From: Bactericera cockerelli
Lineage: Eukaryota > Arthropoda > Insecta > Hemiptera > Triozidae
Direction of reading: 5' to 3'
NCBI GenBank assembly: GCA_024516035.1
Contig: CM044962.1
Location: forward strand, 8,493,095 to 8,557,094
Length of the DNA stretch: 64,000 nucleotides
Part shown: positions 1-12,445 of the stretch, piece by piece
Layout: each line of letters begins with the position of its first letter
How positions within the stretch are numbered: the stretch's first letter is position 1
Notes under the pieces: model-generated
Told to the model about the DNA's origin: nothing
The model's input: only the letters and a program-made list of their open reading frames with translations
Databases searched by the model: none
Position numbers and translations under genes: made by a program

Positions 1-673
1 GGGTTTTTGTAGAACATTATTATTATGTCATCCTCCAATTTACCTATTTACCTTTCAAAATTGACTAAATATTTACAATTTTAGTTAGTTTTATTTTCCT
101 TCAGAATATATATTTCACAGCCCTGAGTATTTCCCACAACAACAGCTACTTAAGACACTTGTGGTTAGTTTTGCAAGTCAATTTTCACTAAATCAATCAA
201 TATAAAAAATATTATGAAAGTAATCTCTAAATAAAATGCTATGTTTTGCAAAAAGTAATTGTTTTCAATTACTTTTTGTAAATTTATTTTACCCATTAAT
301 GACTCATGATAGGCAAGTATAGACACTATTCTTCATATTAAGGATCTTTTTGTAATAATTTAATTTAAGAAAATGATATAAATTTACTATATTGATTGTC
401 CTAATGCAGCTCATATTTTTCATTTGAATATTAATTTTATTAATAAAAAAAAACCCCAACAGGATCAGAATCAAATCAACTATTATCTTATTGAAAGAGG
501 TTCAAAATATTTTTAAAATGAAACCAAGAATGTGATAGAACTTTTACTAAGAATTTATCCAATAAAATTATGAAAATTTCATTTTATTAAATTTCATCAA
601 TTAACCTGAAGATCTATATAATTATATCTATAAGAGGGGTGTGTAGAGTTGATAAGAGTTTTCTTTTCAAATC
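1..673. other. AT-rich 3' flank of UNC119
   Basis: No coding sequence recognised. The reverse complement of a poly(A) signal (TTTATT, about 583-588) lies roughly 90 bases past the UNC119 stop codon and is a plausible 3' end for that transcript. The rest is AT-rich sequence with homopolymer runs. Confidence 0.5.
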
Positions 674-1679
674 TTAAACACCATTGTACGAGTACTCTGC
701 CTTGTTGTGCATAAACAGTTTATTATTGATAAAATAAAAGCTATCTGACTTGGTTTGAAAAGGATTGTCAATCATGTCTTGTGTAAGAGTTTTGGACAAG
801 TTGGGAAACACATAGATGTGCTCACAAGTGTTAATTGAATTTGGTATACAATAACCAAAGTTAAAATCAAATGTTTTTAAAAGGACAGTGTCACGAAAGT
901 AATGCTTTTCTATCATACGGAAATTGTTTATCTCAAAATCACCTATTGAGAAAGTTATTGTCGCTCCAATATTTTTCAAGTTTAAAAATTTAGGGGTAAA
1001 CTGATATCGTACAAACCGGCCAGTGTTGGGATCCTTGGTAATGGTGTTAGTTGGAGTGTTGCTATGTTCCAAATTTCTATTTTCTTCATTGTCTGGAGAC
1101 TTGGTATTGTTTTTTGATGTTGAAGAAGAAGGAGTGATTGTACTGGTTGCAGGTTTTGCTATCTCAAAAAGAACAGTGTTTGAATCAATGTCTCGTATCT
1201 TGAAGCGTAGAAATTCTATGTCATAGATATTTGCATCAGGACTGCACAAGTAATCTGCAATTTAAAAATAATAAGGGATTTAGTAATGAAACTTAACCAA
1301 GAAAACATAGATGCTCTAAACCTAAAACTGATATCAGAACTTTTATAGCCAAGGAGTTCCCAGGACCAATATATGTCATCAAAAAGAAGCAAAGGTGATA
1401 CCAGACATAATATTTCATGACAAAATTAGAAGACAATATGAACACATTACTTTTTCTTACACATTCTTTGATCTCCAAAATACTCATGCTGTTTTAAAGT
1501 TGGTCCAGGAACTTACTTTCTGTGATGTGATCCAGTTGAAGCACATCCTCTGGTGTTATGTATGACTTTCTCAAGAGCTCTTCTTCACTTATCTTTGCAC
1601 TTTTCTTTTCAGGTGTAGATTCTGTATTCTCTGTACAGCATGACATGTTATCTTTCAGACCACTTGAAACTGCATTCAT
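674..1679 (-). CDS. UNC119: UNC119 lipid-binding chaperone (GMP-PDE delta family)
   Basis: Two coding exons: 1517-1679 and 674-1254, joined through GAAA|GTAAGT and TTGCAG|AT, giving 247 residues (vertebrate UNC119 is about 240). The join restores the family motif ITENYLCSPD. UNC119 proteins bind myristoylated N-termini of G-protein alpha subunits and Src-type kinases in a beta-sandwich and ferry them to membranes or cilia. Conserved blocks seen: RFKIRD (residues about 71-76), [38 protein letters not shown] and [20 protein letters not shown] at the C-terminus. A Ser/Thr/Asn-rich stretch at about residues 90-122 is longer than in vertebrates. The start at 1679 is the first Met of the exon and fits family length. 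Divergent from the V-ATPase G gene, 743 bases away. Confidence 0.93.
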
Positions 1680-2422
1680 TCTCAGCTGGATGTCCTAAAT
1701 TCAGTCTAAACTTAGAAAAGACTGAAATAATTTCAATATTTAAATGCCTAATGATACTTCCAATAAAATTATCAAGTCAGTTGGAACTTGGTTAATAAAT
1801 TAAATAAGAAAATCAGTTTGTGTATAAATCTTAATAATAAAAAAATCACTGGGAAAATAAATTAATGAGTCATTTCTAATGAAGTATTCCTATCAGGGGG
1901 TGGTAAGAGCTTTTATACAGCTTTTTTAGAAAAAAAAAATAATACTGTTTTAGATACCTAGACCTAATAGTTGTAAATAAATAAGAGAATGAAACTGTGC
2001 GAAATCAAATTACTCAAATATAGATAGGAATAATGGGTAACACAGAACATCAATGAATAATCATTAAAATTCACAACTTTGATCTACCTACTTGAGAAAA
2101 CAGAAAAAATTAATGACACCCGTTCATAAATACATAAAATATTGATAACTGATAACGATAACTCTTGATTTGATAAATTTGTCCATTGATAAGAAAATTT
2201 CTCTCAGATTTCTACAACAGATTTTTTGAACATCAACAGATGTCTTTTTGTGACCAATCAAATATCTAAAATACAGCCTGCAAACACCATTCGCGCATGT
2301 GTCGTTTACAAGAAAAAAATTTGGGGTGTTGTTTTGTTTCGCTGGGTGTTGGTTTCTTATCAAAATTTCATCTCGTTATCATTTTCCCAAGATTATCCAG
2401 ATAATTTAGTTTTTCTTTTAAA
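1680..2422. promoter_or_regulatory. shared divergent promoter region UNC119 / V-ATPase G
   Basis: This 743-base gap separates the two start codons of head-to-head genes, so both core promoters and 5' UTRs should lie here. It is AT-rich; I see no clear TATA box or other distinctive motif. Function is inferred from position only. Confidence 0.5.
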
Positions 2423-5094
2423 ATGGCTAGTCAGACCCAGGGAATTCAAAAATTGTTGGCTGCAGAGAAGAGGGCCGCCGAGAAAGTTGCTGAGGCCAAG
2501 AAAAGTAACGTGCAATGATCAATGTACCACTCCTCACTTGAGACCTACCTGCTATGGAGATTTTGAAATTCTACTCTCTATCTGTCTTGATCTTAACTCC
2601 ATGGTTCTGCAAATTAATGGTTTAAAATCAAAAGAATATTATTTGAAATACTTCTTACATGCGAGGATTTCAATGGGTTTTTGATTATTCAGTGAGATAT
2701 GAGGTATTTTTACAATGTCCTTGGTTTTAGGGATACACCCATTATCAGTCAATGAAGGACTAAGAACTTTTTACTATCTGTGGGCATTTATCACAAGTTG
2801 AAAATAGTATGTGGTTTATTCACATAACTGGCAATTCAATAGGTATTTGAGAGCAAACTCAGGTCCACTCTAGGAGACGGGATTTATGTACTATGAAACA
2901 TGTCAGAGCATGGTTTACAAAATTTCCCTTTCTTGTAGTTTAGTACCCTGCAAAGTGGAAGAAATTCATGTTCATATTTTCCTATTACAGCTGTCTAAAG
3001 CTATGTTGATAGGTTACCCACAAAGCAGCTAAAGCGTTAGCTTGAATATTAAATTTGAACTGAATATTTCATTCATAAGATCCCACCCTCATGTTCAGAT
3101 TTTCTTGGTATAATTATTTCATAACTGATCTCAATAGCTTGATTATTAAGGTGGCATACTCTTAACATGTAGGTTTGAGTCTCAAGTATGGCAATTATTG
3201 TAAGGTAAGTTTGGGGAATTGTGATGTATCATGATGAATATTATCATCACAGGGTGCCATCATCATCAACAATGGCAACCAGACAGTGGAGGAATGATTC
3301 AGCACTTCTACCACTGTCTTTACAACGAGGCTAATAATTGACGAGGGCCCCCAGAATCAAGCCAATGCTGATCTTCTCCCTGTTTATAGTCCCCCAGCCA
3401 GACTTTACACCCATGATGAATAAGTTAAATTTATACATATTGTTACATAATGATCCAGCTAATCTCTAGTGTCATGAATTTCATAGATAGGCATTGACTA
3501 ACGATCATTATTATTCTCTAGGAAAAGCAAGAAGATTGAAGCAAGCCAAAGAAGAGGCACAAGATGATATTGAGAAGTACAGACAGGAAAGAGAGAAGAT
3601 CTTCAGAGAATATGAAGCCAAAGTAAGTTTCTATTTTCCAAAGATCTCTCTTTAAAAAATTTAGACCCAAGTTATGAAACATGATTTGTTGATCTTAGTG
3701 ACCCTTAACTTTCACCTTGACAACAACTGTAGTGGTCATATCCAGCCAGACTTTAAGCATAACATTAGAAGAACAGTTAAAAAACTTGCCCTTATCATTT
3801 TGAAAGATACGCTTCACATAATACATTGCCATCTATACAGCTCTCCAGTCTAGAAATAAATGAAGAAAAACAAGGAACAAGATAAAAGAAAATTCCACCT
3901 CTATTCCACCCCTTCTCTCTCAAATCATCCTTTACTTTATCTCTCAACCTAAGCTTGGGCCTTCCTCTCTTTGTTCTTCCCCTACCTCTACTTTCTCAAT
4001 TTTCCTTTTTATTATTTTACTCATGCCCAAGATGCTCGAAACATTTCCTCTTTGAAAAGCAATTGAGAATCTTTGTTTAAGATAAAAAGAAGACTTCTGT
4101 AAGGGACACCTTCTGGTGCACTAGTGTTGACCTAGGACCTAGGTGCTGGGTCAACACTAGTATTGTGTTGTGTATTGTGACTTCTTGCTCATCAGAGGAG
4201 AGGCATACTCGCATACTATGGGATGGGCAAGGTACAACATAGAACACAAGCTTCTTAATTAGTTGCTGTTTCATGGCTAAGAAAAAAAATACATTTTATA
4301 TTTTAAATAATTATTAATGAAATCCTGTAGATATGGTTATGAATTTTGACTCAAAAGTTTTAGTTCACTTTGAATCTGTTCATTTTTATATTTTTCTAAA
4401 GTGCAGTGTTCTTTTACTACACCTTTTCTCAAACTTACTTGGGGTTGGTGCAAAAGTGGAGTAAGTTTCTGGTTTCTCTCTTAGGTAGTTAGCAGAAAGC
4501 TTACTTGTCCATTTTGTTATCATGATGGTAATTATTCTATTTATAGTTCATGGGCTCCAGAGATGATGTTGCTGCCAAAATCGAGTCTGACACTAAACTG
4601 AAAATTGATGAAATGAACAAGGCTGTTGCAAAGAACCAAGAAAATGTAAGTTCTTAGAGCAGATATTTAGGTGTAAATTAATAAAGCCCACAAAAATGAT
4701 TTGTGAGTCAGCTACACAGAATTATATAAATGGCATCACAAAATTTGCTGCTAATAGTAATTAGTGTATAATAAATTGTAGAGCTAAAAATAAATTGGTA
4801 TTCTCATGTTCCTTCCATAATTATACTAAATCTTCAGTCTGACCCAGCACATTATTTCTTCCACTTTATAATAACATTTACATAAAATGAAGACTTCTGG
4901 CAATTTTTTATGACATCTAATAAAAGGCCATGATTTTTATTTTTCAAATAAAATATAACATTATATGCACAACCTATCGGTAGTAATGTGAATAATTCAC
5001 CTGACTTCATTTATTTCAGGTGATTGGCAAAGTGTTGGATCTGGTGTATGATATCAAACCTGAGCTTCACAAAAACTTCAGAGCTATCAAGTAA
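2423..5094 (+). CDS. Vha13: V-type proton ATPase subunit G
   Basis: Four exons: 2423-2504, 3522-3622, 4547-4645, 5020-5094; phases agree and the product is 118 residues, the usual family length. It begins [20 protein letters not shown] and ends with [16 protein letters not shown], both typical of subunit G. Subunit G pairs with subunit E to form the peripheral stalks that join the V1 ATPase head to the Vo proton channel in endomembranes and at apical plasma membranes. The whole protein is a charged, Ala/Lys/Glu-rich helix, as expected for a stalk coiled coil. Donors are GTAACG, GTAAGT, GTAAGT; acceptors CTAG, ATAG, TCAG. Intron 1 holds a family G repeat; intron 2 holds a LINE fragment and a SINE C copy. 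Confidence 0.95.
3238..3415 (+). repeat. family G dispersed repeat (copy 1)
   Basis: Lies in intron 1 of the V-ATPase G gene. Shares the run CATCA...CAGACAGTGGAG...GCACTTCTACCACTGTCT...AGTCCCCCAGCCAGACT with copies at 12885-13075 and 44065-44567. No tRNA-like boxes seen; probably a non-autonomous retroposon of unknown class. Confidence 0.7.
3890..4036 (-). repeat. LINE 3'-end fragment
   Basis: Inverted, roughly 85-90% similar partner (by eye) of 7722-7865. On the minus strand it reads like the end of a LINE reverse-transcriptase ORF (Arg/Lys-rich stretch [17 protein letters not shown] by analogy with 7722-7865). Located in intron 2 of the V-ATPase G gene. Confidence 0.55.
4090..4290 (+). repeat. 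SINE family C body, headless, with local inverted duplication
   Basis: Matches the body of SINE C (GTAAGGGA.ACCTTC.GGTGC, TGTGACTTCTTGC.CATCAGAG, GGCATAC). It lacks the tRNA-like head. Arms at 4120-4132 and 4149-4161 are perfect reverse complements, and the second arm is an inverted copy of the element's own sequence. Confidence 0.65.
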
Positions 5095-7553
5095 AATGTA
5101 ACTCCATTCTTGTGTCCCATGTCCACCCCACTTTCCATTCATCGTCATTTAGTTGAGACAGTGGAGTGGGGAAAGCATTCTATTTTTATTTTCTGCACAC
5201 ATAAACAATGTGATAGAAAATTAATGAATATCCTACTCCCTTCAGTGAAATAACAACAATATGAATGTGAGAAAAAAAATGCATTTAAATCACACTTACC
5301 TATCTAATGTTTTAGAATCTATCCTATCCAATGATTTTATTGTTTAAAATTGTGCTTGAAGATCTTATTTAATGTTTTATTGGACAAAAACTATGTCTGA
5401 GTGAAGAGACAATATTTTTAAGTAAAAATAACTCAAAGAATGTATCATTTCAGAACAAAACATGTCTAAATATTTAGCAGTCTCAGAAAGAATATAACTA
5501 AGGTTCATCAAGCTTTATGTTGTAGTAGTGATGTGAGTTACGCTGAATTGCTTTGATGGTTTCTAACCGGGTCAGTAAATAATTATTTCAGTATTATGAC
5601 TCTTTCAACATTTAGGAAATTTGTTACACACAACTATTTCCAGCTCGCCCTGGCCCACAGTTTTAATCTGAGAGATTTGATGTGAGACCAACCATCTTGA
5701 GACAGTTAGAAATCAGCCAGCTAGCTAGGCTGGTTAAAGGTTTGTTCCTGTTAGTCGCCTTGTACAATAGGGGAAATAATATGTGGCCCTTTTTGTCCGA
5801 GGGTACATTGGTAGAGTTTTATCTTTAATCTGAACTTCTTCAGAATCAAGATTGTGTTGAATTCAGGTATAAAATAATCAGGAAAATATTTTTCAAAAAT
5901 CACTCCTTTTCACCTGTTCACACAAGCAATTATTATTATTTTATTTTTTTTAACAGATGGAATATATTTTTTATTCTAAAAAAAGAACAGAACATTCTCA
6001 CCATCTAATTCACTCTTCAATGTATAAAAGCGCAGCTCCGTCATCAAATCCATTTAGCAATTATATTTGCACTGAAAATCTTCTTAAATTCTTTTTGGTT
6101 TTACTTTACTATACATTTTCTTATACATTCCTTACTTTTAACAATTCAATTGAAGTTTTTTTCTGTGTATTTCAAAACTTTAGATGATAGTTCTATATTT
6201 TGTTGGTTCAATTCGTAGGATTCTAAATTGGCCGGCATAATTTCTTTGTTTGCCATTTAGAATGAAGGTGATCTTTTTGATGCAATTAAATTAAAATATA
6301 TAGAAAATTGTAGAACTTTTTATCATGTAAGAAGAAATAAGATCTTCTTCTTTTAAAATTAGGTTAGAGTAAAAACTAACATAAGGTGTACAAGTTTAAA
6401 AACTTTTATTCAATTTTCAAGTGAATGAAAAAAAAAAATAATTTTAGTACAGCAATCTGTGGAAAAAGAAAAAAGTAATTTTTCTAAAAATTAACTCAAC
6501 ATTGTAAAAACTTGTGTATTTTTCACAAAATAGAATATCATACAAATATTATGAATAAAAATTTTAGAAAAAATCTATGCATTTTGTTGAACAAAAAGTG
6601 TCCTGTTTTTAATTTTCCTTCGTTTGGGTCACTTTGATAGAAAAAAAGTTAACATTGGTTCAACCACTCTTATTGGACAACCACTCCCAACTATGCCCAG
6701 TTGGGCCGTCAAAGGCACAGAACTGGGAAATGGATGAGAGATTCTCTCCCTGGTCACAATAGATCTTACTCTTACTAGGTGACAGTTGTATGGTGTTTAA
6801 TCTGAAACCCTGCAACCAGGTTTTATAATAATAATAATAACCCTGTGTTAACTATATTTTCTGAAAAGTAAGAAAAACTATATTGTTCTGCCTCAACCAA
6901 TAGAGATTGTAGTCTAGGTATGGAACTTGCTTCATTAGCTGGGTCAAAAGATCTTCACTTTTGCCAGCACCATTTTTTATAATAGTGATCATTGACACTT
7001 TATTTACACTGCCCGATTTGGACCAGAGTCCCCTTCCTCCAGCAGTTATTGTGTCATTATTACGTGGTCAACGTCTCAGATAAATGAGAAAAATTTATGA
7101 TTAATTTTACTAATGTTTAAAAATAAATATAATTATACTTGACATGTCTCACCAGTAAAAAAATTCATGATTTGTTTGGGTTTCGAACCAACTGATCTTT
7201 ACAATACCTAGATTACCAGACGAGCACCTTAACCACATGACCCACAAAGCTAAGGGTTGTATGCAGAGTCCTCAGTGTAGGTTTGCCTGGGTCATCTGTC
7301 CCTTCAGCTGATTTTGTTATTCAGAGACGTTTGTTTAAAGCGTCTGTGCGCATGTATATTTTTTTTTAGGCTTTAATGGCAGGATTCTCAAATTGTTTGA
7401 GCTCTTCTACCCAACCATAAATGTTCATTCAGATGTTTCTTTAATAAAAATAATATTGTCAAGGTCGAAGTATTCCCTATAGCAAGCTCGGGACCACCCT
7501 ACAGTGAACCCTATAGGGTTTACTAAATCGTCTCTGCATACCAGCCTAAGTTT
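5095..7553. other. tail-to-tail intergenic region V-ATPase G / LTV1
   Basis: No gene recognised in about 2.4 kb. The left part is AT-rich with only short, unconvincing ORFs. Around 6650-6850 and 9960-10040 there are related stretches (CCCTGCAACCAGG-type sequence) suggesting old repeats. A minus-strand tRNA-headed SINE lies at about 7150-7325. Confidence 0.6.
7150..7325 (-). repeat. tRNA-headed SINE, family D type
   Basis: On the minus strand there is an A-box-like CATGTGGTTAAGGTGC, a CTGGTAATCTAGG anticodon-arm-like segment, and a B box GGTTCGAAACC. The order and spacing match family D copies at 22720-22945 and 57656-57860, though diverged. Confidence 0.6.
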
Positions 7554-10500
7554 TTACAGATGGATTCCAGGTCGCTGCACTTTCTGGTTAATGAATTGCT
7601 TCTCCACTCTCTTCTTCTCGTCCTTGAATGCCTCCTTGTTGGCTTTCTTCTCTATCCGTCTTTCCTAAAAAAAAAAAAAAAAAAAAAAATAGATAAAATA
7701 ATAATTTTATTTATTATATGAGCATCTTGGGCATGAGTAAAATAATGAAAAGGAAATTTGAGAAAGTAGAGGTAGGGGAAGAACTAAGAGAGGAAGGCCC
7801 AAGCTTAGGTTGAGAGATAAGGTAAAGGATGATTTGAGAGAGAAGGGGTGGAAAAGAGATTACACAGATTCTGGTTTGGTTTGAGTAAATAAATGCCTTA
7901 AAAAAAAAAAAAAAAAAACAGGAAGGTTATTTCTATGCATGGAATGAAAATAAAGGAAAGAACACACAATGTTGTTACGACATACCCTGTAATATGATGT
8001 TTTTCTGAAATCAGAGCAATTAATTTTTTAACTGTACATTAATTTTTTTTTTTTTACAACTCCATCAAATAAGAAAACCGTCGATGAGATTTTACTTGAA
8101 AAATCATCTTTTAAAACTAACATCCTACCTGCAACCATGAATAATTATAAATGGTATAATTGACAGTGTATGTTGTTGTTGTTGTTGTTGTTGTAGCCAG
8201 CTTGGCTACAGCTGGAGGGGTGAGTAATGGTCTCCAGCCAACTTTATTTCAAAGTTGGCTCGTCCTGAACCATATATTTCTACGTTCGATCAACCATCAT
8301 GAGGACTTGGACTTTTCTTTACAAGCCATTAAAGTCATTAAACCCTTAGGAAACTGCAAGCTAGCCTGGCTTGTAAGGGTTGCCTAGTCAGTTCTCCGTT
8401 TATAGTCCTCTGGCGAGATACTGGTCTTCTTCCTGTTTAACGTCCCCCAGCCAGACAGTGTAATAATGTATATTTATTTTAGTTTTTCTTTACAATTTTT
8501 GTGGCTCTCTCCCTAAGGAATTCTTTTAAGGAGAGACCTTACAATGACTTTTACAATAGAGAAACTTAAAAATACAATTTCATATAAATAGGATTGAAAA
8601 GTAAGGGGAAAGTGTATTTTACCTTTCTATAATCCTTGAGCGCATTCTTCCTCGCCCTCTTCTCTTCGGGTGTCTCATTCTTGTCCCGAATGGAGAGCGT
8701 GGATATCGCGCTTATGACGGAGCCCGGGCCACGGGGTCCCGTGGGGGGTGCCGTCCCAGCGTGCTGGTCATGGTGTGCTAGGAGAGATGGTGTGAGTTTG
8801 GACAGCGCCGCCGTGAGCGGTAGTCCGGTCTTCGGGTTGATTTTGATCTTGTTAGTCTGAAAGTAATAATAATATAGCTTTTTTAAACTGCCCTATTAGG
8901 ACTATTGAGTGGACTTTATTACCAATTTTTTTGAAAATACATATAAATGCAATTATATTATTATTATTATATTATTAGGACTATTGAGCCCCATTAAGTG
9001 CGCTTAGCTTAACACGAAACAACCTTTTCCGTCATGATAATTTTATCGTACCGATGCGATGTGAGAAATCCTAATGGGAAAAACTATAGGTCCGATTTTG
9101 TTCCCGTTCAAGATGAATCTTTGGTAATAATAATATCGCCTTTTATACTGCCCAATTAGGACTATTAAAGTCCTATTATTCCAGCAGTAAGCCCAAGACG
9201 CAATATTATGTGGTAAAAATCCCAAATGGGAGGATAACTACTTGTCATGTCCCGGCTGGGTTTCGAACCCGCGACCTCTGGAATCTCTGGATTCACAGAG
9301 TGTCGCCTTAACCACTGAGCTACCGGGACAGACTAGTAATGTCATAAAAGTGGGGTGTAAGAGGAAGGGGTTCAGATGACCTTGTGTCATGATCTCGTGA
9401 TATCAATCACACACTCCTCAAAGCAAAGTTTGCTTAGGAGATCTTATCACAGATTTCCAACCTCTTGGTACAAAGAAGTCTGAGAACAGTAAACTATGAT
9501 TTAAGTTGTGATCATCAACTGTCACACTATTCAGTTGATTTTATTTAATCAACTTAATATATTTTTTAAGGGATTTATTCATACGAAAAAAAAGCCTAAC
9601 GAGCCGCGTTCCATAGGCCGGCGCTGTGCTGTGCGATCGGACATCAAGGGGACCATTGAGGGCCCAATTACTGAATTTTTTATTAGAGAAGAATCCCGCT
9701 AACTCAAAATTCAAGGGATAGAAGCGTGAGTTTTTGAGATATTGGAATTTCGGGACCAAAGATTTTTTTCGAGTGAACACGATTTTCGACTTGCTGGGAT
9801 TTCTACTATATTATTGTGACTTACTTTTTATTAGTAATAATAATAATAATAAATCATCTGTTTTATTTTTCATATTTTTTTACAGATGACCTATCCTAAG
9901 CCATTTATAATTGGCTTCTAAGATATTTTTATTGGGCTTCTATTATTATATGATCTGGTTGGAGGGTTTTCAGTGAAACCCTAACAATTAACACTGTGAC
10001 CTAATTAGATCTATTGTGACCAGTTGATTCTATTTACTTTGGCTTCTAAGTAATAATTTTATTATTATAATAATAATAATAATGCTTTTTCTTGTGTTAT
10101 TATGTCACAATTTTAGTGGGTAGCGCAGAATCATAGGACTTTACCACTTTAATTTACAATATCTTGTATTATTTTTTTTGCCTAAGATTCTGCCACTGGT
10201 CGCTGCTTCACATTAAAGCAGCTACTCATTTTTCCTCACGAGGTATGAGTGGTCCCCGAACATCCAAGTACAGAGCAGAAAAAATCCTCCCCCGCTGGGA
10301 ATCGAACCCAGGTCACCATGTGTGCAATGCCTAGCGCGCTAACTCGCTCTGCCACAGTGACTACTTAATTTTATTATTATATATGATAGATAAAAAAAAG
10401 TCACCTTGTCCTCTGAGATGAGTGTGGGATGGTTGTAGATGTTGGAGTAGGTGGAGAGAATAGACTCGCAGTCCCACTTCTCCTTCTCCCTCAACACCAT

Positions 10501-12414
10501 CCTCTCGTACTCATCTTCATCACTTGGCTCGGACTCAGACTCTTCCGCTACGCGAGTGAAGCGACTGGGAATCTTCTCGGTGCTGAACTTCTCCTGTGAT
10601 AATAATAATAATTAATTAATAATAATAATCAGCCTCCGTGGCGTAATGGTCAGCCTTCGTGGCGTAATGGTTGTGACTACTGCCCGTAGTCTAGAGTTCG
10701 CGAGTTCAACTCCCGGCTGGGGCAGACTTTTCGAAGAAAATTCTGTTCCATCCAAACACGTGAGGCTGGCATTTCCGGACCTACCCAGGCTGGGTGAGGT
10801 TAAAACCCCCGTCCTAATCCAGGACGTTAAATCAAATAGAATCGTTGGCGTTAGGAAGCCGTAAAAAATGTGCCAAAACCAATCAACCTCAACCATGAGG
10901 TTGAACAACGTCGACCCTACTTGAGCGGGATAAGACAGAGTAAAAGAAGAAGAAGAAGAAGAGAATAATAATAATAATAATGTCCGTGAGATAGGTATTG
11001 ATACCTAAATCACGGTGGTGAGAGGATTATATGGACACCTAGATCCAATGTCTAGGCTCCTTTCATGTCCATTGATTCTATTTGTTTTTAACGTCCTGAC
11101 TTGAGGTAGACAGGACGGGGGTTTTACCCTCCATTCGCTGGGAATCGTACCAGCTACCCACATTAACCTCACCCAGCCTGGGTAGGGCCGCTTCACATGT
11201 ACGGAGGGAACAGAATTTTCCGTGTGAAAAGTCTGCTCCGACCTGGGATCGAACTCGGGATCTCTGGATTACGGGTAGTAGTCACAATCGTTCAGCCACA
11301 GAGGTATAATAATAATATCACCTTTTTTAAACTGCCCGATTAGGACTATTAAAGTCCCATTATTCCAGCAGTAAGCCCAAGACATAATATATTATTATGT
11401 GATAAAAATCCCGAATGGGAGGATAACTTATCATGTCCCGGCTGGGTTTCGAAACCACGACCGCTGGAATCTTTGGATTCACAGAAGAAAAATAAACAAA
11501 ATATATACATATGTCCTAACTAAAGGGCGGGGTTATTGCCTATGGCAATCTCTTCCACCCAACCCTCTTTTTATTATTACTTTTCAAGAACATACCAATT
11601 GTCTTTCCTTCTCAAACTGCTCTGCCACGCTACGCAGTCTCTCATCATTGGTAAGTATTTCTCCCTCTATGTCCTCGCACTCCAGAGCTCCAATCTCCGT
11701 GTCGTCGTACTTGGCAAACATCTGGAAAACCATCACGAAAAGCTCAGTGGTCAGATTTATTTATTTATTTAATACATGACAAGTAAATCGTTCAAATATA
11801 TATAACAATGACAGTTTACATAATTCATAATATTTTTAATTGAACTTATGCTAGTTTCTTTTGGCTGTCGTCATCTCACACTAAGGGCCACACCTATGAA
11901 GTATGGTTCTTGTGTCGTGGGATGCAGATAATATATATTAATAAGTATCTTTATTTATTTTCATATAGGTACACTAGCGGGCTGTCGCCCGCTTTGCGGG
12001 CCGAGGCATGGCCGTGAAAGCAAAAAATCCTTTTTCGCCAATGGCAGGTGTTGTAGTGGGAATTTCGAAAAATCCCGTCTTATTGCACATCTAGACTATA
12101 AGACAAAGCTACCTACCAAATTTCAGCTTCCTAGGACTTACGGTTTGGGCTGTAGAGCGATGATCAGTCAGTGGTCAGTCAGTGACTTTGACATTTATAT
12201 ATTAAGATTTCAATATGTATATGATTTTTTTTTATTTTTTATTTTTAAGATTTTTATATTTTTTATATTTAAATATAAAACAGCTATTTGAAACGCAAGC
12301 CATCAGGAATGTATATGAAATTTATATATTATACTTGCTTGTCATGCCGTATTCAAAACTTGTTTCATATAGATTATAGGTAGGTACATTTCAATATGTA
12401 TATGATATTTTTAA

Positions 12415-12445
<31 letters not shown>

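Noticed and set aside
5957..6187. 76-codon ORF in the intergenic region
   Set aside because: AT-rich, no homology recognised, no splice context.
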